A stretch of DNA of 60,413 nt, taken from the NCBI GenBank assembly GCA_048594975.1, contig JBMDXQ010000033.1, forward strand, positions 1 to 60,413, in the 5' to 3' direction. How positions within the stretch are numbered: the stretch's first letter is position 1; every line of letters begins with the position of its first letter. The notes below the pieces were generated by a model. It was not told the origin of the DNA. It was given only the letters and a program-made list of their open reading frames with translations, and did not search any database. Made by a program: the position numbers and the translations under genes. This DNA comes from JBMDXB01 sp048594975. GTDB lineage: Bacteria; Acidobacteriota; Vicinamibacteria; Vicinamibacterales; 2-12-FULL-66-21. Below are positions 26,553-35,411 of the stretch, one piece after another.

Positions 26553-28880
26553 ATGCGCCTGAATACGCTCGAGCCACCCGCTCGCGAGCGCCGATGGATC
26601 ACCATCGCGCCGTTCCCGATTGCCCTCACGATCTTCGGACTGCTCGCACTCGCCGCGCCGCTCGGCGGGGCGGAGCAACCGCTGCGCCGCGTCGGGGCCC
26701 TGCTCGCCCTCGGCGGCGGGCTCCAGGTCCTGCACGGGGTACGCCGCGCCGAGACGGCCGCGCTGCGCCGCGCCGTCGCGGCCGGCGTGCTGAGCCTCCT
26801 CATGGGGCTGCTCGTGCTCCTGGCACCGTTCACCGCCGCTCCGGTCCTCGTCGCCGCCGTCGCGATCACGTTCGCGCTGGACGGGCTCGGCTACGCCGCC
26901 GCGGCGCGGCGATCGTCAGGGCGCCGGCGCCAGCTCGCGTGGCTCGCGGCGGGCGCCGACGGCGCGACGGCGCTGGCGCTGCTCGTGCTGCGGCAGCAGG
27001 CCGGCGTCTGGATCGTCGCGATCGCGGTGGCGCTCCGATTGTTCGGCATCGCGTGGGCGATGGCGGTGACCCCGGTGCACACGACCGACGATGCCGCCGG
27101 TACCGTCATCGACGACCTGGGGCTCGGTGATCATCCCGACGCCGCCGCGCTTGCCGCGCGGGTTGGCGCCGAGGAAAAAGTCCGCTCGGCAACGGATCGC
27201 CGATGGACCATCGCCTTTCTGGTGACGCTGTTCGCGATCCACAGCGCCCGCCTCGAGACCGACGGCAGCCTCCTCGGCTACGCGGCCCCGGCCATCGCGG
27301 TCGTCGGCGACATCGCCCTCGCGCTCCTGTTTGCGTTCCTGATCGCCGCGCCGGTCGCCGTGTCGCTGCGCACGTCCACGCGGGGACTCGAACGATGGCT
27401 GTGGCGTTGGTACCTGTCCGGGGAGGGCGGCGTCCAGCGGCGCATCGCCGGCGTTTGGTTGCGCTATCGGCTGCGCGTGGCGGTGGCGCTGCGCGCCGCG
27501 CGGTTCTCGATTCCCTCCGCACTCTGGCGCAGCCTCGCGACGGGCATCCCGATCGCCGCCATCGTGGCCGCCACCGTGCCGGCCTGGGGCATGAGCTGGT
27601 TCTTCGACACGGAGAATTGGGCGTCCGGCATCTGGAACTCCTGGGCGGAGGCCCGGACCGACACCTGGCGCGAGGCGATGATCCGCGCGGTGCCTGCCAC
27701 CGGCGCGACCCCGTTCGCGGTGACTGCACCGGGAACTGACACCGGCGACTTCAGCTTCATCGTCGTCGGCGACACCGGAGAGGGGGACGCGTCGCAGCAC
27801 GCGCTCCGTGATCAGCTCCTCACCGTGGCGCGCCGCGAGGACGTGCGGTTTGTCGCGATCAGCTCCGACGTGGTGTATCCGAACGGCTCGATGATCGACT
27901 ACGAGGCGAACTTCTGGCTGCCGTTCAAGGGCGTGACCAAGCCGGTGTTCGCCATCCCCGGCAACCACGATTGGTATGACGCGCTCGAGGCGTTCCTCGC
28001 GACGTTCCTCCAGCCCGACGCCGCGCGGGCGGCGATACGTGCGCGGGCCCAGGCGGACCTGCGCCTCACGAGCACGACCACCACGCGTATTGACACGCTG
28101 ATCGCCGAAGCCGGGAGGCTTCGCAGGGAGTACGGCGTGCCCACCGGCTTCCAGCGCGGTCCCGTCTTCGAGTTCCAGACCGATCGCTTCACGCTCCTCG
28201 CGATCGATACCGGCATCGTCAAGCGGATCGATGCGGCCGAATGGGCGTGGGTCGAGTCGGCCCTCGGCCGCGCGCGCGGTAAGCTCACGATGGCGATCCT
28301 CGGCCACCCGCTGTACGCGAAGTCGTTCGACATGAGCCAGGGGAACGCGGAGTTCGCACGGCTGAAGCGCTTGCTGCTCGACAACGGCGTGACCATTGTC
28401 ATGGCAGGTGACACGCACGACTTCGAGTACTACGCGGAGCCGGCGCGCGACGGGCATCCAGCCGTCCACTACTTCGTGAATGGCGGGGGCGGGGCTTACC
28501 TGAGTCTCGGCACCGCGCTCGACTGGCCCGCGACCCCGCCGACACCCGAGTGGGCCTACTATCCCGGCCGGGAGGCGATCACCGACAAGATCGACGCCCG
28601 AACGCCGTGGTGGAAGCGCCCCGCGTGGTGGTGGACGCGCGACCATCACGCGTGGCCGTTCTCGGCCGAGTACCTGTCGGCGCTCTTCGACTACAACGTC
28701 GCCCCGTTCTTCCAGAGTTTCGTGGAGGTTCGCGTCGAACGCTCGACTGGGCGCGTCCGCCTGCTGCCGTACGGCGTCAACGGGCGTCTTCGCTGGCGCG
28801 ACATTTCGCGCTCGCAGACGCTGAGCGCGGCTGCCGCCACTGCGGACGATTACGCAGAGTGGGTTGTGCCGATGCGGTGA
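26553..28880 (+). CDS. Membrane-anchored metallophosphoesterase
   Basis: 775 residues. The first ~175 hold six or so membrane helices in an HdeD/DUF308-like layout; two further hydrophobic segments occur at ~220-270 and one at ~335. The C-terminal half is a calcineurin-type phosphoesterase with metal-binding blocks 'VVGDTGEGD' (~407), 'SSDVVYPNG' (~431), 'PGNHDWYD' (~468), 'LGHPLY' (~585) and 'AGDTHDF' (~615). The second block has Ser-Ser-Asp where Gly-Asp is usual, but the metal-ligand Asp is kept. It probably hydrolyses a phosphoester or pyrophosphate at the membrane face; substrate unknown. An ATG preceded by GCGAGGAGCC supports the start. Confidence 0.82.
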   Translation: MRLNTLEPPARERRWITIAPFPIALTIFGLLALAAPLGGAEQPLRRVGALLALGGGLQVLHGVRRAETAALRRAVAAGVLSLLMGLLVLLAPFTAAPVLVAAVAITFALDGLGYAAAARRSSGRRRQLAWLAAGADGATALALLVLRQQAGVWIVAIAVALRLFGIAWAMAVTPVHTTDDAAGTVIDDLGLGDHPDAAALAARVGAEEKVRSATDRRWTIAFLVTLFAIHSARLETDGSLLGYAAPAIAVVGDIALALLFAFLIAAPVAVSLRTSTRGLERWLWRWYLSGEGGVQRRIAGVWLRYRLRVAVALRAARFSIPSALWRSLATGIPIAAIVAATVPAWGMSWFFDTENWASGIWNSWAEARTDTWREAMIRAVPATGATPFAVTAPGTDTGDFSFIVVGDTGEGDASQHALRDQLLTVARREDVRFVAISSDVVYPNGSMIDYEANFWLPFKGVTKPVFAIPGNHDWYDALEAFLATFLQPDAARAAIRARAQADLRLTSTTTTRIDTLIAEAGRLRREYGVPTGFQRGPVFEFQTDRFTLLAIDTGIVKRIDAAEWAWVESALGRARGKLTMAILGHPLYAKSFDMSQGNAEFARLKRLLLDNGVTIVMAGDTHDFEYYAEPARDGHPAVHYFVNGGGGAYLSLGTALDWPATPPTPEWAYYPGREAITDKIDARTPWWKRPAWWWTRDHHAWPFSAEYLSALFDYNVAPFFQSFVEVRVERSTGRVRLLPYGVNGRLRWRDISRSQTLSAAAATADDYAEWVVPMR

Positions 28881-28882
28881 TG

Positions 28883-28898
28883 CGGGGTGGACGCCCCG
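28883..28898. terminator. Weak hairpin between convergent genes
   Basis: CGGGG and CCCCG form a 5-bp stem with a 6-base loop directly after the phosphoesterase stop, in the 84-base gap before the convergent lipoprotein stop. It is short and followed by only two T residues. Confidence 0.3.
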
Positions 28899-28964
28899 TT
28901 CCCTCGACCTGCCTGTGACCGTCGTCGAGGGCAGTCTCAACGAAAGTCTGCGCGATGTGCGTAG

Positions 28965-29441
28965 CTATCGCTCCCGCACGAACACGCCATCCACGAAGTC
29001 GGACAACTGCATGATCAGGTTGTATTCCACCGTCAGCAATTCCTCGGTAAGCTCGCCGGTGGCGCCCCACGGCCCCGCGGCGCTCCAGCCCTCCCAGTTG
29101 AACGACACGTGCCCCCCAGCGTTCTGATGGTAAGTGCCGCGGTACTCGAAAAACGGATAGCTGACGCTCGAGTACTGCAGCCCAAACGTGCCATCGTCGT
29201 ACAGCACGTAGCGAGAGGCTACCGGCGAGGCGTGCGACGAGTACGATAGACAGCCGGTCGCCACGTAGATGCGCGCGGGCTTCGTTGGTGTAGGAAACTG
29301 CGCGACACACTGGGTAGTTGTCTGTGGCGTGACGGATGCCCCGCCCGTCTCTCTGGCTGCGGGCGCGACCGGTGATTGTGCCGCGCAGCCAAACGCGAGC
29401 AGGCACAGGGGAACCACAGCGCCGGCGCGAATCGCGTTCAT
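28965..29441 (-). CDS. Predicted lipoprotein of unknown function
   Basis: 158 residues. The ATG at 29441 follows a GGGGAGG ribosome-binding site and opens a lipoprotein signal with lipobox 'LAFGC', the Cys being near residue 19. The mature part starts with a Ser/Thr/Pro/Ala-rich linker, then a beta-rich domain with 'YDDGTFGLQY' and 'YRGTYHQNAGGHVSFNW', similar in style to small lipocalin-like or copper-resistance-like stress lipoproteins; no family is certain. It diverges from a Ser/Thr kinase gene 348 bases away. Confidence 0.75.
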   Translation of the reverse strand: MNAIRAGAVVPLCLLAFGCAAQSPVAPAARETGGASVTPQTTTQCVAQFPTPTKPARIYVATGCLSYSSHASPVASRYVLYDDGTFGLQYSSVSYPFFEYRGTYHQNAGGHVSFNWEGWSAAGPWGATGELTEELLTVEYNLIMQLSDFVDGVFVRER

Positions 29442-29789
29442 CGTGAGCCTCCCCTCGGGCAACGGATCGTATCCCAAGCGTTGGCAGAGGTGGCGAGCAT
29501 TCTGTCGTTGCACGCGGACGGCGAGGTCGATCAGGTTGAATACTGGACACCGCCGCGTCGCTCATGCTGGCGCGGTGCGTCGACCCTCGCACGAGGTCGG
29601 CGTAGTGCCGCAACCCGGCGTCGGGACAGCTCCGCTTCAACGCCATCTGGAGCGGCTTCAGGTCAGGTGCCGGTCGTCGCTCGCGGGCATGACCTCCGCG
29701 GGGGCAGAAATGCCGATCGGCGACATCGAATTCGCTTGCAGCTCAGCCATTGATCGTCTATCTTCCCGCCGGTCCCCGCAAACAGACAC
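29442..29789. other. Divergent intergenic region (lipoprotein / kinase)
   Basis: About 348 bases between two divergent genes. It must hold both promoters, but I see no strong -35/-10 pair, repeat or small gene. Confidence 0.4.
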
Positions 29790-32732
29790 ATGTGGCTCCC
29801 GGCACCCGGCGCGACGGTCGCGAAGTACCGGCTCCAGCGCCAGCTCGGAGCCGGCGGCATGGGAGCTGTCTACCTGGCGCGCGACCTCGACCTGGATCGA
29901 GAGGTCGCGATCAAGTTCATCAACACCGAACGGGCCACCGATGAGACGGCGCGGCGACGTCTGATCCACGAGGCACGAGCCGCCGCTTCTCTCGATCATC
30001 CGAACATCTGCGCGGTGCACGACGTTATCGTCGAACCCGACGGCCACGCCTTCATCGTCATGCAGTACGTCGAGGGGGAAACGCTCTCGACGAAGCTGCA
30101 GCACGGCCCGCTGGAGCCGCGGCAGGCATTCCTCATCACCGCCGATGTGGCCGCGGCTCTGGCCGCGGCGCACAAACGCGGCATCCTGCACCGCGACGTC
30201 AAGCCGCAGAACATCATCATCACGCCAGCCGGGAAGGCGAAGCTGCTGGACTTCGGCATCGCCAGGCTCGAGGAGGTGGTTTCGGCTGACCAGCGGGCCA
30301 CGACCGTCACGAGCCTGACCGACGAAGGACACGTCGCCGGCACGCCGGCCTACATGTCGCCGGAGCAGATGCAGCTGCAGCCGCTCGACGGCCGCACGGA
30401 TCTGTTCTCGCTCGGGGCGGTGCTGTTCGAGTGCCTCACGGGCCGGCGCGCGTTCGAGGGGCGCTCCGACGCCGAACTCTACAGCCAGATCCTGCACGAG
30501 CAGCCACCGGCGGTCTCCAGCGCGCGCGCGGGACTGTCGGAGATCGAGGACGAACTCTGCCGCCGGATGCTCGCGAAGCATCCAGACGATCGCTTCCGGT
30601 CGGCGGATGAACTGCTCGGGGCGCTGCGCATGCTGGTGCCCGATACGGCCCACAGCTCCAGCGCTTCGCTGCCGGTTCGTGTCGAAGGTCGACGGATTCC
30701 GCGCGCGGTAGAAGCCGTGCTGGGTTCGCGGAAGGTGCAGCTGGCCGTGATCGTACTTGGCGTTCTCGCGCTGGCCGGCGTGTGGCGCTGGCGCTCGGCG
30801 AGCGTGCTGCCCGACCCGCCGCCGGAGGCGGAGCGGTGGTACGTCAAGGGGACGCAGTCGATTCACGACGGCGCGTACCACAGCGGACGGCTGGCCCTGC
30901 AGGAAGCCGTGAAGATCTTCCCGGATTACGCGCTCGCGTACGCGCGGCTGGCGGAGGCGTCCAACGAGCTGGACGACAGCAACAGCGCGCAACGGGCCCT
31001 GCTCATGGTCGACAGGCTCATTACCGATCGGTCGGGCGTGCCGACGGAGATCCGCCTGCGGCTCGACGCGGTCCGGGCTCTCGCGCTTCAGGACGCCTCA
31101 GCCGCGGTCCAGGCGTATGACGAACTCGCAAGACGCAGCCCCAATGACGCGAGCGTCTGGCTCGATCTCGGTCGCGCGCAGGAAGCGGCTTCGCTCCCCG
31201 TGGCGCGGGTGAGCTATGAACGTGCGATCGCCGTGGACCGCCAGTACGCGGCGGCGCACCTCCGCCGCGCGTCTACGCTCACGCAGGAAACAAATCGCCA
31301 GGAGGCTTTGCGCGAGTTCGACGAAGCGGAGCGGCTGTATCGCGCGGCCTCGAATGTCGAAGGGGTAACCGAGGCGCTGCTTCGCCGCGGTGGTTTCCTG
31401 CGGACCATCGGCAATGTGGATGATGCGCGAGTCGCGCTGGAGCGGGCCCGAGCCCTGGCGGTGAGCGTGAAGAACCGGCCGCAGGAGCTCCGTGCGCGCT
31501 TACGTCTCAGCGCCGTAACCGCGAGAGAGGGCGGGCTGACCGATTCATTGCGGCTCGCCGGCGCCGCCATCGACGAAGCACTCTCGGGCGGTTTGGAGAC
31601 GGTTGCGGCCGAAGGGCTGATCGAACTCACCGTCACACTGCTGGGGCTGGGCCGCGTTGAGGACGCCGAGGAGCAGATACGCAGAGCGATCCAGCTGGCG
31701 GAGAAAGCCGCGGCGCAACGGTTGCTGGCTCGCGCCAGGCTGCAGCATGCCGCCGTACTGATTCAACGGGCGCGCCCGCAGGAGGCGCTTGCGGTCGCGG
31801 CGAGCAGCATCGACTTCGTGCGTGCACGGGGCTATCGACGACTGGAGCTGAGCGGCATGTCCGTGATGGCACGCGCTCACGAGGAGCTGTCGCACTACGC
31901 CGAGGCGCGCAAGATCGCCGAAACCGTGGTGCGGGCGGCGCGAGAAGTCAAGGAAGACACCTACGTCGTCCAGGCGCTCGACATAATCGCAGGAATCGCG
32001 GCCAGAACCGGTGGCATTCCGGAGGCGCTCGCCTACCGGCTCGAGCGCGAGTCGATCAACCGCGTGGAGAACAACACGTATCAGCTCGCATTCGATCTGG
32101 TGCTGCGCGCGGAGCTGCTGATCCGCCTTGGGCGTACGAAGGAGGCCGAGCGAGTTCTCGCCGAGCTGGACGCCGGCATCGCCTCTGGTATCGACGCCTA
32201 TCGTTCGCGGACACGGCGAGTGCTGCTGCTGCGCGTGCTGAGCGCAACCGTGGACGCAAATCACGACGTGGCCGCCCGTGCCGCCGCGTCACTGCTTGCT
32301 TCGTCCGGGGGCCGCAGCGATGGCATCACTCTTCAGGCGGCAGCCCTCCAGGGGTACGCCGAGGCGCACCTGGGGCGTCGCCGAGCGATTCCGCTCGCCG
32401 ACACGACAAAAAGGTCCGGCGAGAGTCTGTACTGGGACCTCGCCGCCCGGCTCGTTGCCGGGGATGCGATGACGGTGCTCGGCTACGTAACGACGAACCT
32501 GGACTCAGCGTCCGTTGTCGCATCCTACGAATACGAGTGGCGGCTCGCGGCACTCGGCGCCGCCGCAGCCCGGCGGGGCCGCGAGGAGCACCGGGCCGCC
32601 CAGTTCTCGGTCCGCGCGCAGCGAGCTCTCGATCGCCTGCGCGATGCCTGGAAAGAGGATGCACGTCCATACATCGCGAGACGAGACGTCGCCGAACTCA
32701 TCGCCGGCGCCGGACTGCGATCACCGTTCTGA
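29790..32732 (+). CDS. Transmembrane Ser/Thr protein kinase with C-terminal TPRs
   Basis: 980 residues. A Hanks-type kinase domain (~13-270) has glycine loop 'GAGGMGAVY' (20-28), Lys42 in 'VAIKF', catalytic Asp136 in 'HRDVKPQN' and Asp154 in 'DFG', and activation-segment 'GTPAYMSPEQ', so it should be active. A single membrane helix ('LAVIVLGVLALAGVW', ~315-333) separates it from ~640 residues of helical TPR-like repeats outside. This PknB-like layout with an external TPR sensor is common in Acidobacteria. The gene is followed after 15 bases by a small secreted protein gene, probably the same operon. Phosphorylation targets are unknown. Confidence 0.92.
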   Translation: MWLPAPGATVAKYRLQRQLGAGGMGAVYLARDLDLDREVAIKFINTERATDETARRRLIHEARAAASLDHPNICAVHDVIVEPDGHAFIVMQYVEGETLSTKLQHGPLEPRQAFLITADVAAALAAAHKRGILHRDVKPQNIIITPAGKAKLLDFGIARLEEVVSADQRATTVTSLTDEGHVAGTPAYMSPEQMQLQPLDGRTDLFSLGAVLFECLTGRRAFEGRSDAELYSQILHEQPPAVSSARAGLSEIEDELCRRMLAKHPDDRFRSADELLGALRMLVPDTAHSSSASLPVRVEGRRIPRAVEAVLGSRKVQLAVIVLGVLALAGVWRWRSASVLPDPPPEAERWYVKGTQSIHDGAYHSGRLALQEAVKIFPDYALAYARLAEASNELDDSNSAQRALLMVDRLITDRSGVPTEIRLRLDAVRALALQDASAAVQAYDELARRSPNDASVWLDLGRAQEAASLPVARVSYERAIAVDRQYAAAHLRRASTLTQETNRQEALREFDEAERLYRAASNVEGVTEALLRRGGFLRTIGNVDDARVALERARALAVSVKNRPQELRARLRLSAVTAREGGLTDSLRLAGAAIDEALSGGLETVAAEGLIELTVTLLGLGRVEDAEEQIRRAIQLAEKAAAQRLLARARLQHAAVLIQRARPQEALAVAASSIDFVRARGYRRLELSGMSVMARAHEELSHYAEARKIAETVVRAAREVKEDTYVVQALDIIAGIAARTGGIPEALAYRLERESINRVENNTYQLAFDLVLRAELLIRLGRTKEAERVLAELDAGIASGIDAYRSRTRRVLLLRVLSATVDANHDVAARAAASLLASSGGRSDGITLQAAALQGYAEAHLGRRRAIPLADTTKRSGESLYWDLAARLVAGDAMTVLGYVTTNLDSASVVASYEYEWRLAALGAAAARRGREEHRAAQFSVRAQRALDRLRDAWKEDARPYIARRDVAELIAGAGLRSPF

Positions 32733-32747
32733 GAATCGGAGCGAATC

Positions 32748-33287
32748 ATGTCAAATCGTAACAAGTGGTTGCTCGCTGCAGTGCTGTTTCTGTTGCTGGG
32801 AGTCACGAGCTGGCTGAATCACGCGCCGGCCTTGGCCGCGAAGCCCCAGGACGAGCGTCCGCCGATCGTCATTCATGAGGGCTCAATCCACTTTAATTTC
32901 GGCGCCGGGTGGATACAACATGCCACCAGCAAGGGATCGTGGATTGCGAATCTCAAATCCGATCCGCAGGGCCCCGGGGTATCACAGTTCGACGCAATTG
33001 CGACGGCTACGACCGCGACCGCAAAGAACGTCTGCCTGTTGACCGGCACGCAACTCACCATCGACTATGCCGATGGAACCCAGACGCTGCAATTCACCCT
33101 GGCAATCGACCCGGCCGGCGCTGTTCTGAGGCCACCTCCCGGAACGCAGCTCACGGCCGCGCGCCATTGGAACTTGAGGACCGGAAAGACGAAAGCTGGC
33201 GCCATTACACGAGCGGCTGCAGGAGGGCAATCATGTACGTTCTCGCCTGCTGAGGACGTTCGCGTTGTCGTGAGTTTGAGACCGTGA
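32748..33287 (+). CDS. Small secreted protein downstream of the kinase
   Basis: 179 residues with a strong signal peptide ('WLLAAVLFLLLGVTSWL', cleavage near 'ALAAKP', ~31). The mature protein is beta-rich, with two cysteines ('NVCLLTG' and 'GQSCTFS'). It lies 15 bases after the kinase stop with a GGAG ribosome-binding site, so it is likely co-expressed. I do not recognise the family. An inverted repeat follows the gene. Confidence 0.7.
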   Translation: MSNRNKWLLAAVLFLLLGVTSWLNHAPALAAKPQDERPPIVIHEGSIHFNFGAGWIQHATSKGSWIANLKSDPQGPGVSQFDAIATATTATAKNVCLLTGTQLTIDYADGTQTLQFTLAIDPAGAVLRPPPGTQLTAARHWNLRTGKTKAGAITRAAAGGQSCTFSPAEDVRVVVSLRP

Positions 33288-33307
33288 ACATTGGAAGGTC
33301 GCGGGCG

Positions 33308-33330
33308 GGCTTCCGCACTTCGCGGAAGCC
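33308..33330 (+). terminator. Hairpin after the kinase operon
   Basis: GGCTTCCGC and GCGGAAGCC form a perfect 9-bp stem with a 5-base loop 20 bases after the operon's last stop. There is no T-run, so it may end transcription only with help from Rho or may protect the RNA end. Confidence 0.5.
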
Positions 33331-33581
33331 TGTCCCTTCCACAAACTCAATTGTCCAACGGTTGGATCGACGGCCGGAGCGGGCAACTGCCGGTCGTCAT
33401 CGAAGCGGCCGCGGTGATCCGAGGTCGGCGCGTAGACCTGGGCCGATTTCGCACTGACTCACGGACGATTTTGCCTCGATCCTGTTTCGGCGAGGACACC
33501 CGTCGGTTTCGGTGCTGATCACGAGCGAGGAGCAAGGTCAGAGTTTTCTGCACCCTTCAGGGCGGCGCAGCGCCCCGTCAT

Positions 33582-33610
33582 TTGACATGGCCAAGTATTT
33601 TGGCTAAGAT
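33582..33610 (+). promoter_or_regulatory. Candidate promoter of the toxin-antitoxin operon
   Basis: TTGACA (33582-33587), a 17-base spacer and TAAGAT (33605-33610). The -35 box is a perfect match and the spacing is ideal. Transcription would begin near 33617, so the ATG at 33609 would be excluded and a leaderless start at the in-frame GTG at 33618 becomes possible. Confidence 0.45.
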
Positions 33611-33860
33611 GCCTCTCGTGAAACGGGTCAAGATTGGGGAGTTTCGCGACCGGGCGAGCGAGCTCATTCGCCGCGCCGCTGGCGGCGAGACGGTGGTGAT
33701 CCTCAACCGCGATCGTGAAGTCGCGAAGATCGTGCCCATCACAGCCAGGACTGACCGCGGTAGGGGCCTCGTCGGCTGCCTCGCCGGCACCGCGGAAATC
33801 CCGGGAGACATCGAGGCGCCGATTGCGTCCGCTGACGCCTGGTTTCGAAATCCCACGTGA
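33609..33860 (+). CDS. Phd/YefM-type antitoxin
   Basis: About 83 residues from the ATG at 33609 (80 if it starts at GTG 33618). The first ~50 residues show the Phd/YefM DNA-binding fold: 'KIGEFRDRASELIRRA', 'GETVVILNRDREVAKIVPI'. The acidic, flexible C-terminus would wrap the toxin. It overlaps the next gene by four bases (GTGA), the tight coupling normal for these modules. It should bind and neutralise the PIN toxin and repress its own promoter. The start is not settled because a good promoter overlaps the ATG. Confidence 0.85.
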   Translation: MPLVKRVKIGEFRDRASELIRRAAGGETVVILNRDREVAKIVPITARTDRGRGLVGCLAGTAEIPGDIEAPIASADAWFRNPT

Positions 33861-34264
33861 CGTACGTGCTGGACACCCAGGCGTGGCTCTGGTCCGTGCT
33901 CGACCATCCCCGGCTGAGCCGGCGCGCCCGCACCGCGTTGAGCGCGGTCGCGGTGCAAGAGCGCATCGGGCTCGCTGCGATCTCGCTGAAGGAAGCCGCA
34001 TGGCACCTGGCCCATGGGCGTATCGTCGTCGAGCAAGGCTTCGGACCGTGGCCGCTGTGGTTGCGGAAGGCGGCCGCATCGCCGCAGCTTGAAGTTCTTC
34101 CCCTCACAGTCGATGTGGCGATCGAATCCGAGCAACTGGGCGACGCGTTCCCGCCCGACCCGGCAGATCGTCTCATTGCGGCCACCGCGCGCGTCCACAA
34201 CCTGACGCTCATCACCTCCGACCGGCCTATCCGGAAAAGCGGCGCCGTGCGCACGCTCTGGTAG
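33857..34264 (+). CDS. VapC-type PIN-domain toxin ribonuclease
   Basis: 135 residues starting at a GTG that overlaps the antitoxin stop. PIN-domain acidic residues are in place: Asp6 ('VLDTQAWLW'), Glu46 ('ISLKEAAW'), Asp104 ('DPADRLIAAT') and Asp122 ('ITSDRPI'). Such toxins are Mg-dependent endoribonucleases that cut tRNA or rRNA until bound by the antitoxin. With the Phd-type antitoxin upstream this is a complete type II pair with no sign of damage. Confidence 0.9.
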   Translation: MTYVLDTQAWLWSVLDHPRLSRRARTALSAVAVQERIGLAAISLKEAAWHLAHGRIVVEQGFGPWPLWLRKAAASPQLEVLPLTVDVAIESEQLGDAFPPDPADRLIAATARVHNLTLITSDRPIRKSGAVRTLW

Positions 34265-34598
34265 GTGCTGCCCGCCATCGCTGCGTGTCGGACTGCAATG
34301 GAATTACTACCGTTTCCCCCTTGCCGCCGAATGGATCTGGAAGCCAGCTGACGAGAGACGCGGCGAGCAGGTGCAGCGGAGTCCGCGTCGAGTCTTTGCC
34401 GGCGGGGTTTTCGGACAGTACGGGCGACCAGCCCGACGCACTGCGACGCGCCGTCGCCGGCCAGGGTTTTGTTGCACTCTCTAAGGTATTTTCGCTTTCC
34501 TACCGACCAACTGTTCCAACGCTTCGTTCGTATAGTAAGCTTGCGCGGCCGGCGCCCCGATTGCTCGCGGCACGCCGTTCGCCCACAGGAGGTCTATT
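34265..34598. other. Intergenic region before the small lipoprotein gene
   Basis: About 334 bases with no supported gene. The last 60 bases are more AT-rich and probably contain the lipoprotein promoter, but no near-consensus boxes are seen. Confidence 0.4.
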
Positions 34599-35141
34599 AT
34601 GCGCTTGGTCGAAAGATCGCAAGTGAGCACGGTCGTTGCGCTGAGCGTATTCGGCGCCGCGCTGGCGCTGCTGATCGCCTCTTGCAGTCGTGACACGAAC
34701 CCAACCAGCCCCGGTGCGGTAGGCGGTTCGAGGTTTCCGAGATCGGAGGCATGCCCGGAGTGGCCCTGTGGGACGCCGACGCCAACGCCCACACCGCCTC
34801 AGACACCCGAAGGCTGCACGCCGGGCTACTGGAAACAGGAGCAGCACCTCGACTCCTGGACGGCGCCGTACACGCCAACCACCCTGTTTAACGACGTGTT
34901 TGCCGATGCCTTCCCTGGCATGACACTCATGCAGGTCCTCAAATCGGAAGCCGGCGGGTTGAACGCACTCGGTCGCCACGCGGTAGCCGCGCTGCTCAGC
35001 GCAGCCTCACCTGAGGTGGATTATCCGATGAGCGTGGCGGACGTCATCGGAGCATTCGATGCCGCGTTCGCCAGCGGGGATTACGAGACGCTGAAAAACA
35101 GGCTCGATGTCCTGAATAACCAGTCTTGTCCGTTGGAGTAG
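34599..35141 (+). CDS. Predicted lipoprotein with 'GCTPGYWK' motif
   Basis: 180 residues. An ideal AGGAGG site lies 7 bases before the ATG. The signal ends in lipobox 'LIASC' (Cys near residue 29). A Thr/Pro-rich linker ('TPTPTPTPP') leads to 'GCTPGYWKQEQHLDSW', a motif found at the start of a recurring extracellular module in surface proteins of many bacteria, and then a helical domain to the end. Function unknown. A strong terminator follows, so this is a single-gene transcript. Confidence 0.75.
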   Translation: MRLVERSQVSTVVALSVFGAALALLIASCSRDTNPTSPGAVGGSRFPRSEACPEWPCGTPTPTPTPPQTPEGCTPGYWKQEQHLDSWTAPYTPTTLFNDVFADAFPGMTLMQVLKSEAGGLNALGRHAVAALLSAASPEVDYPMSVADVIGAFDAAFASGDYETLKNRLDVLNNQSCPLE

Positions 35142-35152
35142 CTGCTGGGCGT

Positions 35153-35190
35153 CGACCGGCCCTGCGGCTCACTGCAGGGCCGGTCGTTTC
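35153..35190 (+). terminator. Intrinsic terminator of the lipoprotein gene
   Basis: A 13-bp perfect stem (CGACCGGCCCTGC / GCAGGGCCGGTCG) with an 8-base loop, followed by TTTC, begins 11 bases after the stop. It is the clearest intrinsic terminator in the window. Confidence 0.75.
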
Positions 35191-35411
35191 AAAACTCGAG
35201 AGGATGGACCCGCAGGCGCTACAGGGATCGCTCCAGGAGTGACGGACGCCGGGTGTACGCCCGCGTCCGTCGGGTCGCTCGCAATCGAATTCCCGTTTGA
35301 AATCGCGCAAGCCGTCGGCCTTCTTGAGGCGCGTGCCGACTGATCCGCAGTAAACTCTCCCACCGGTTAGACAGAGCACAGCCCACGTCGCGAGTTTACG
35401 TCTCGGCACCT

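Noticed and set aside
26916..28940. A 674-codon frame antisense to the metallophosphoesterase
   Set aside because: Composition is Arg/Gly/His-rich with no motif; the forward frame carries metal-binding blocks and membrane helices.
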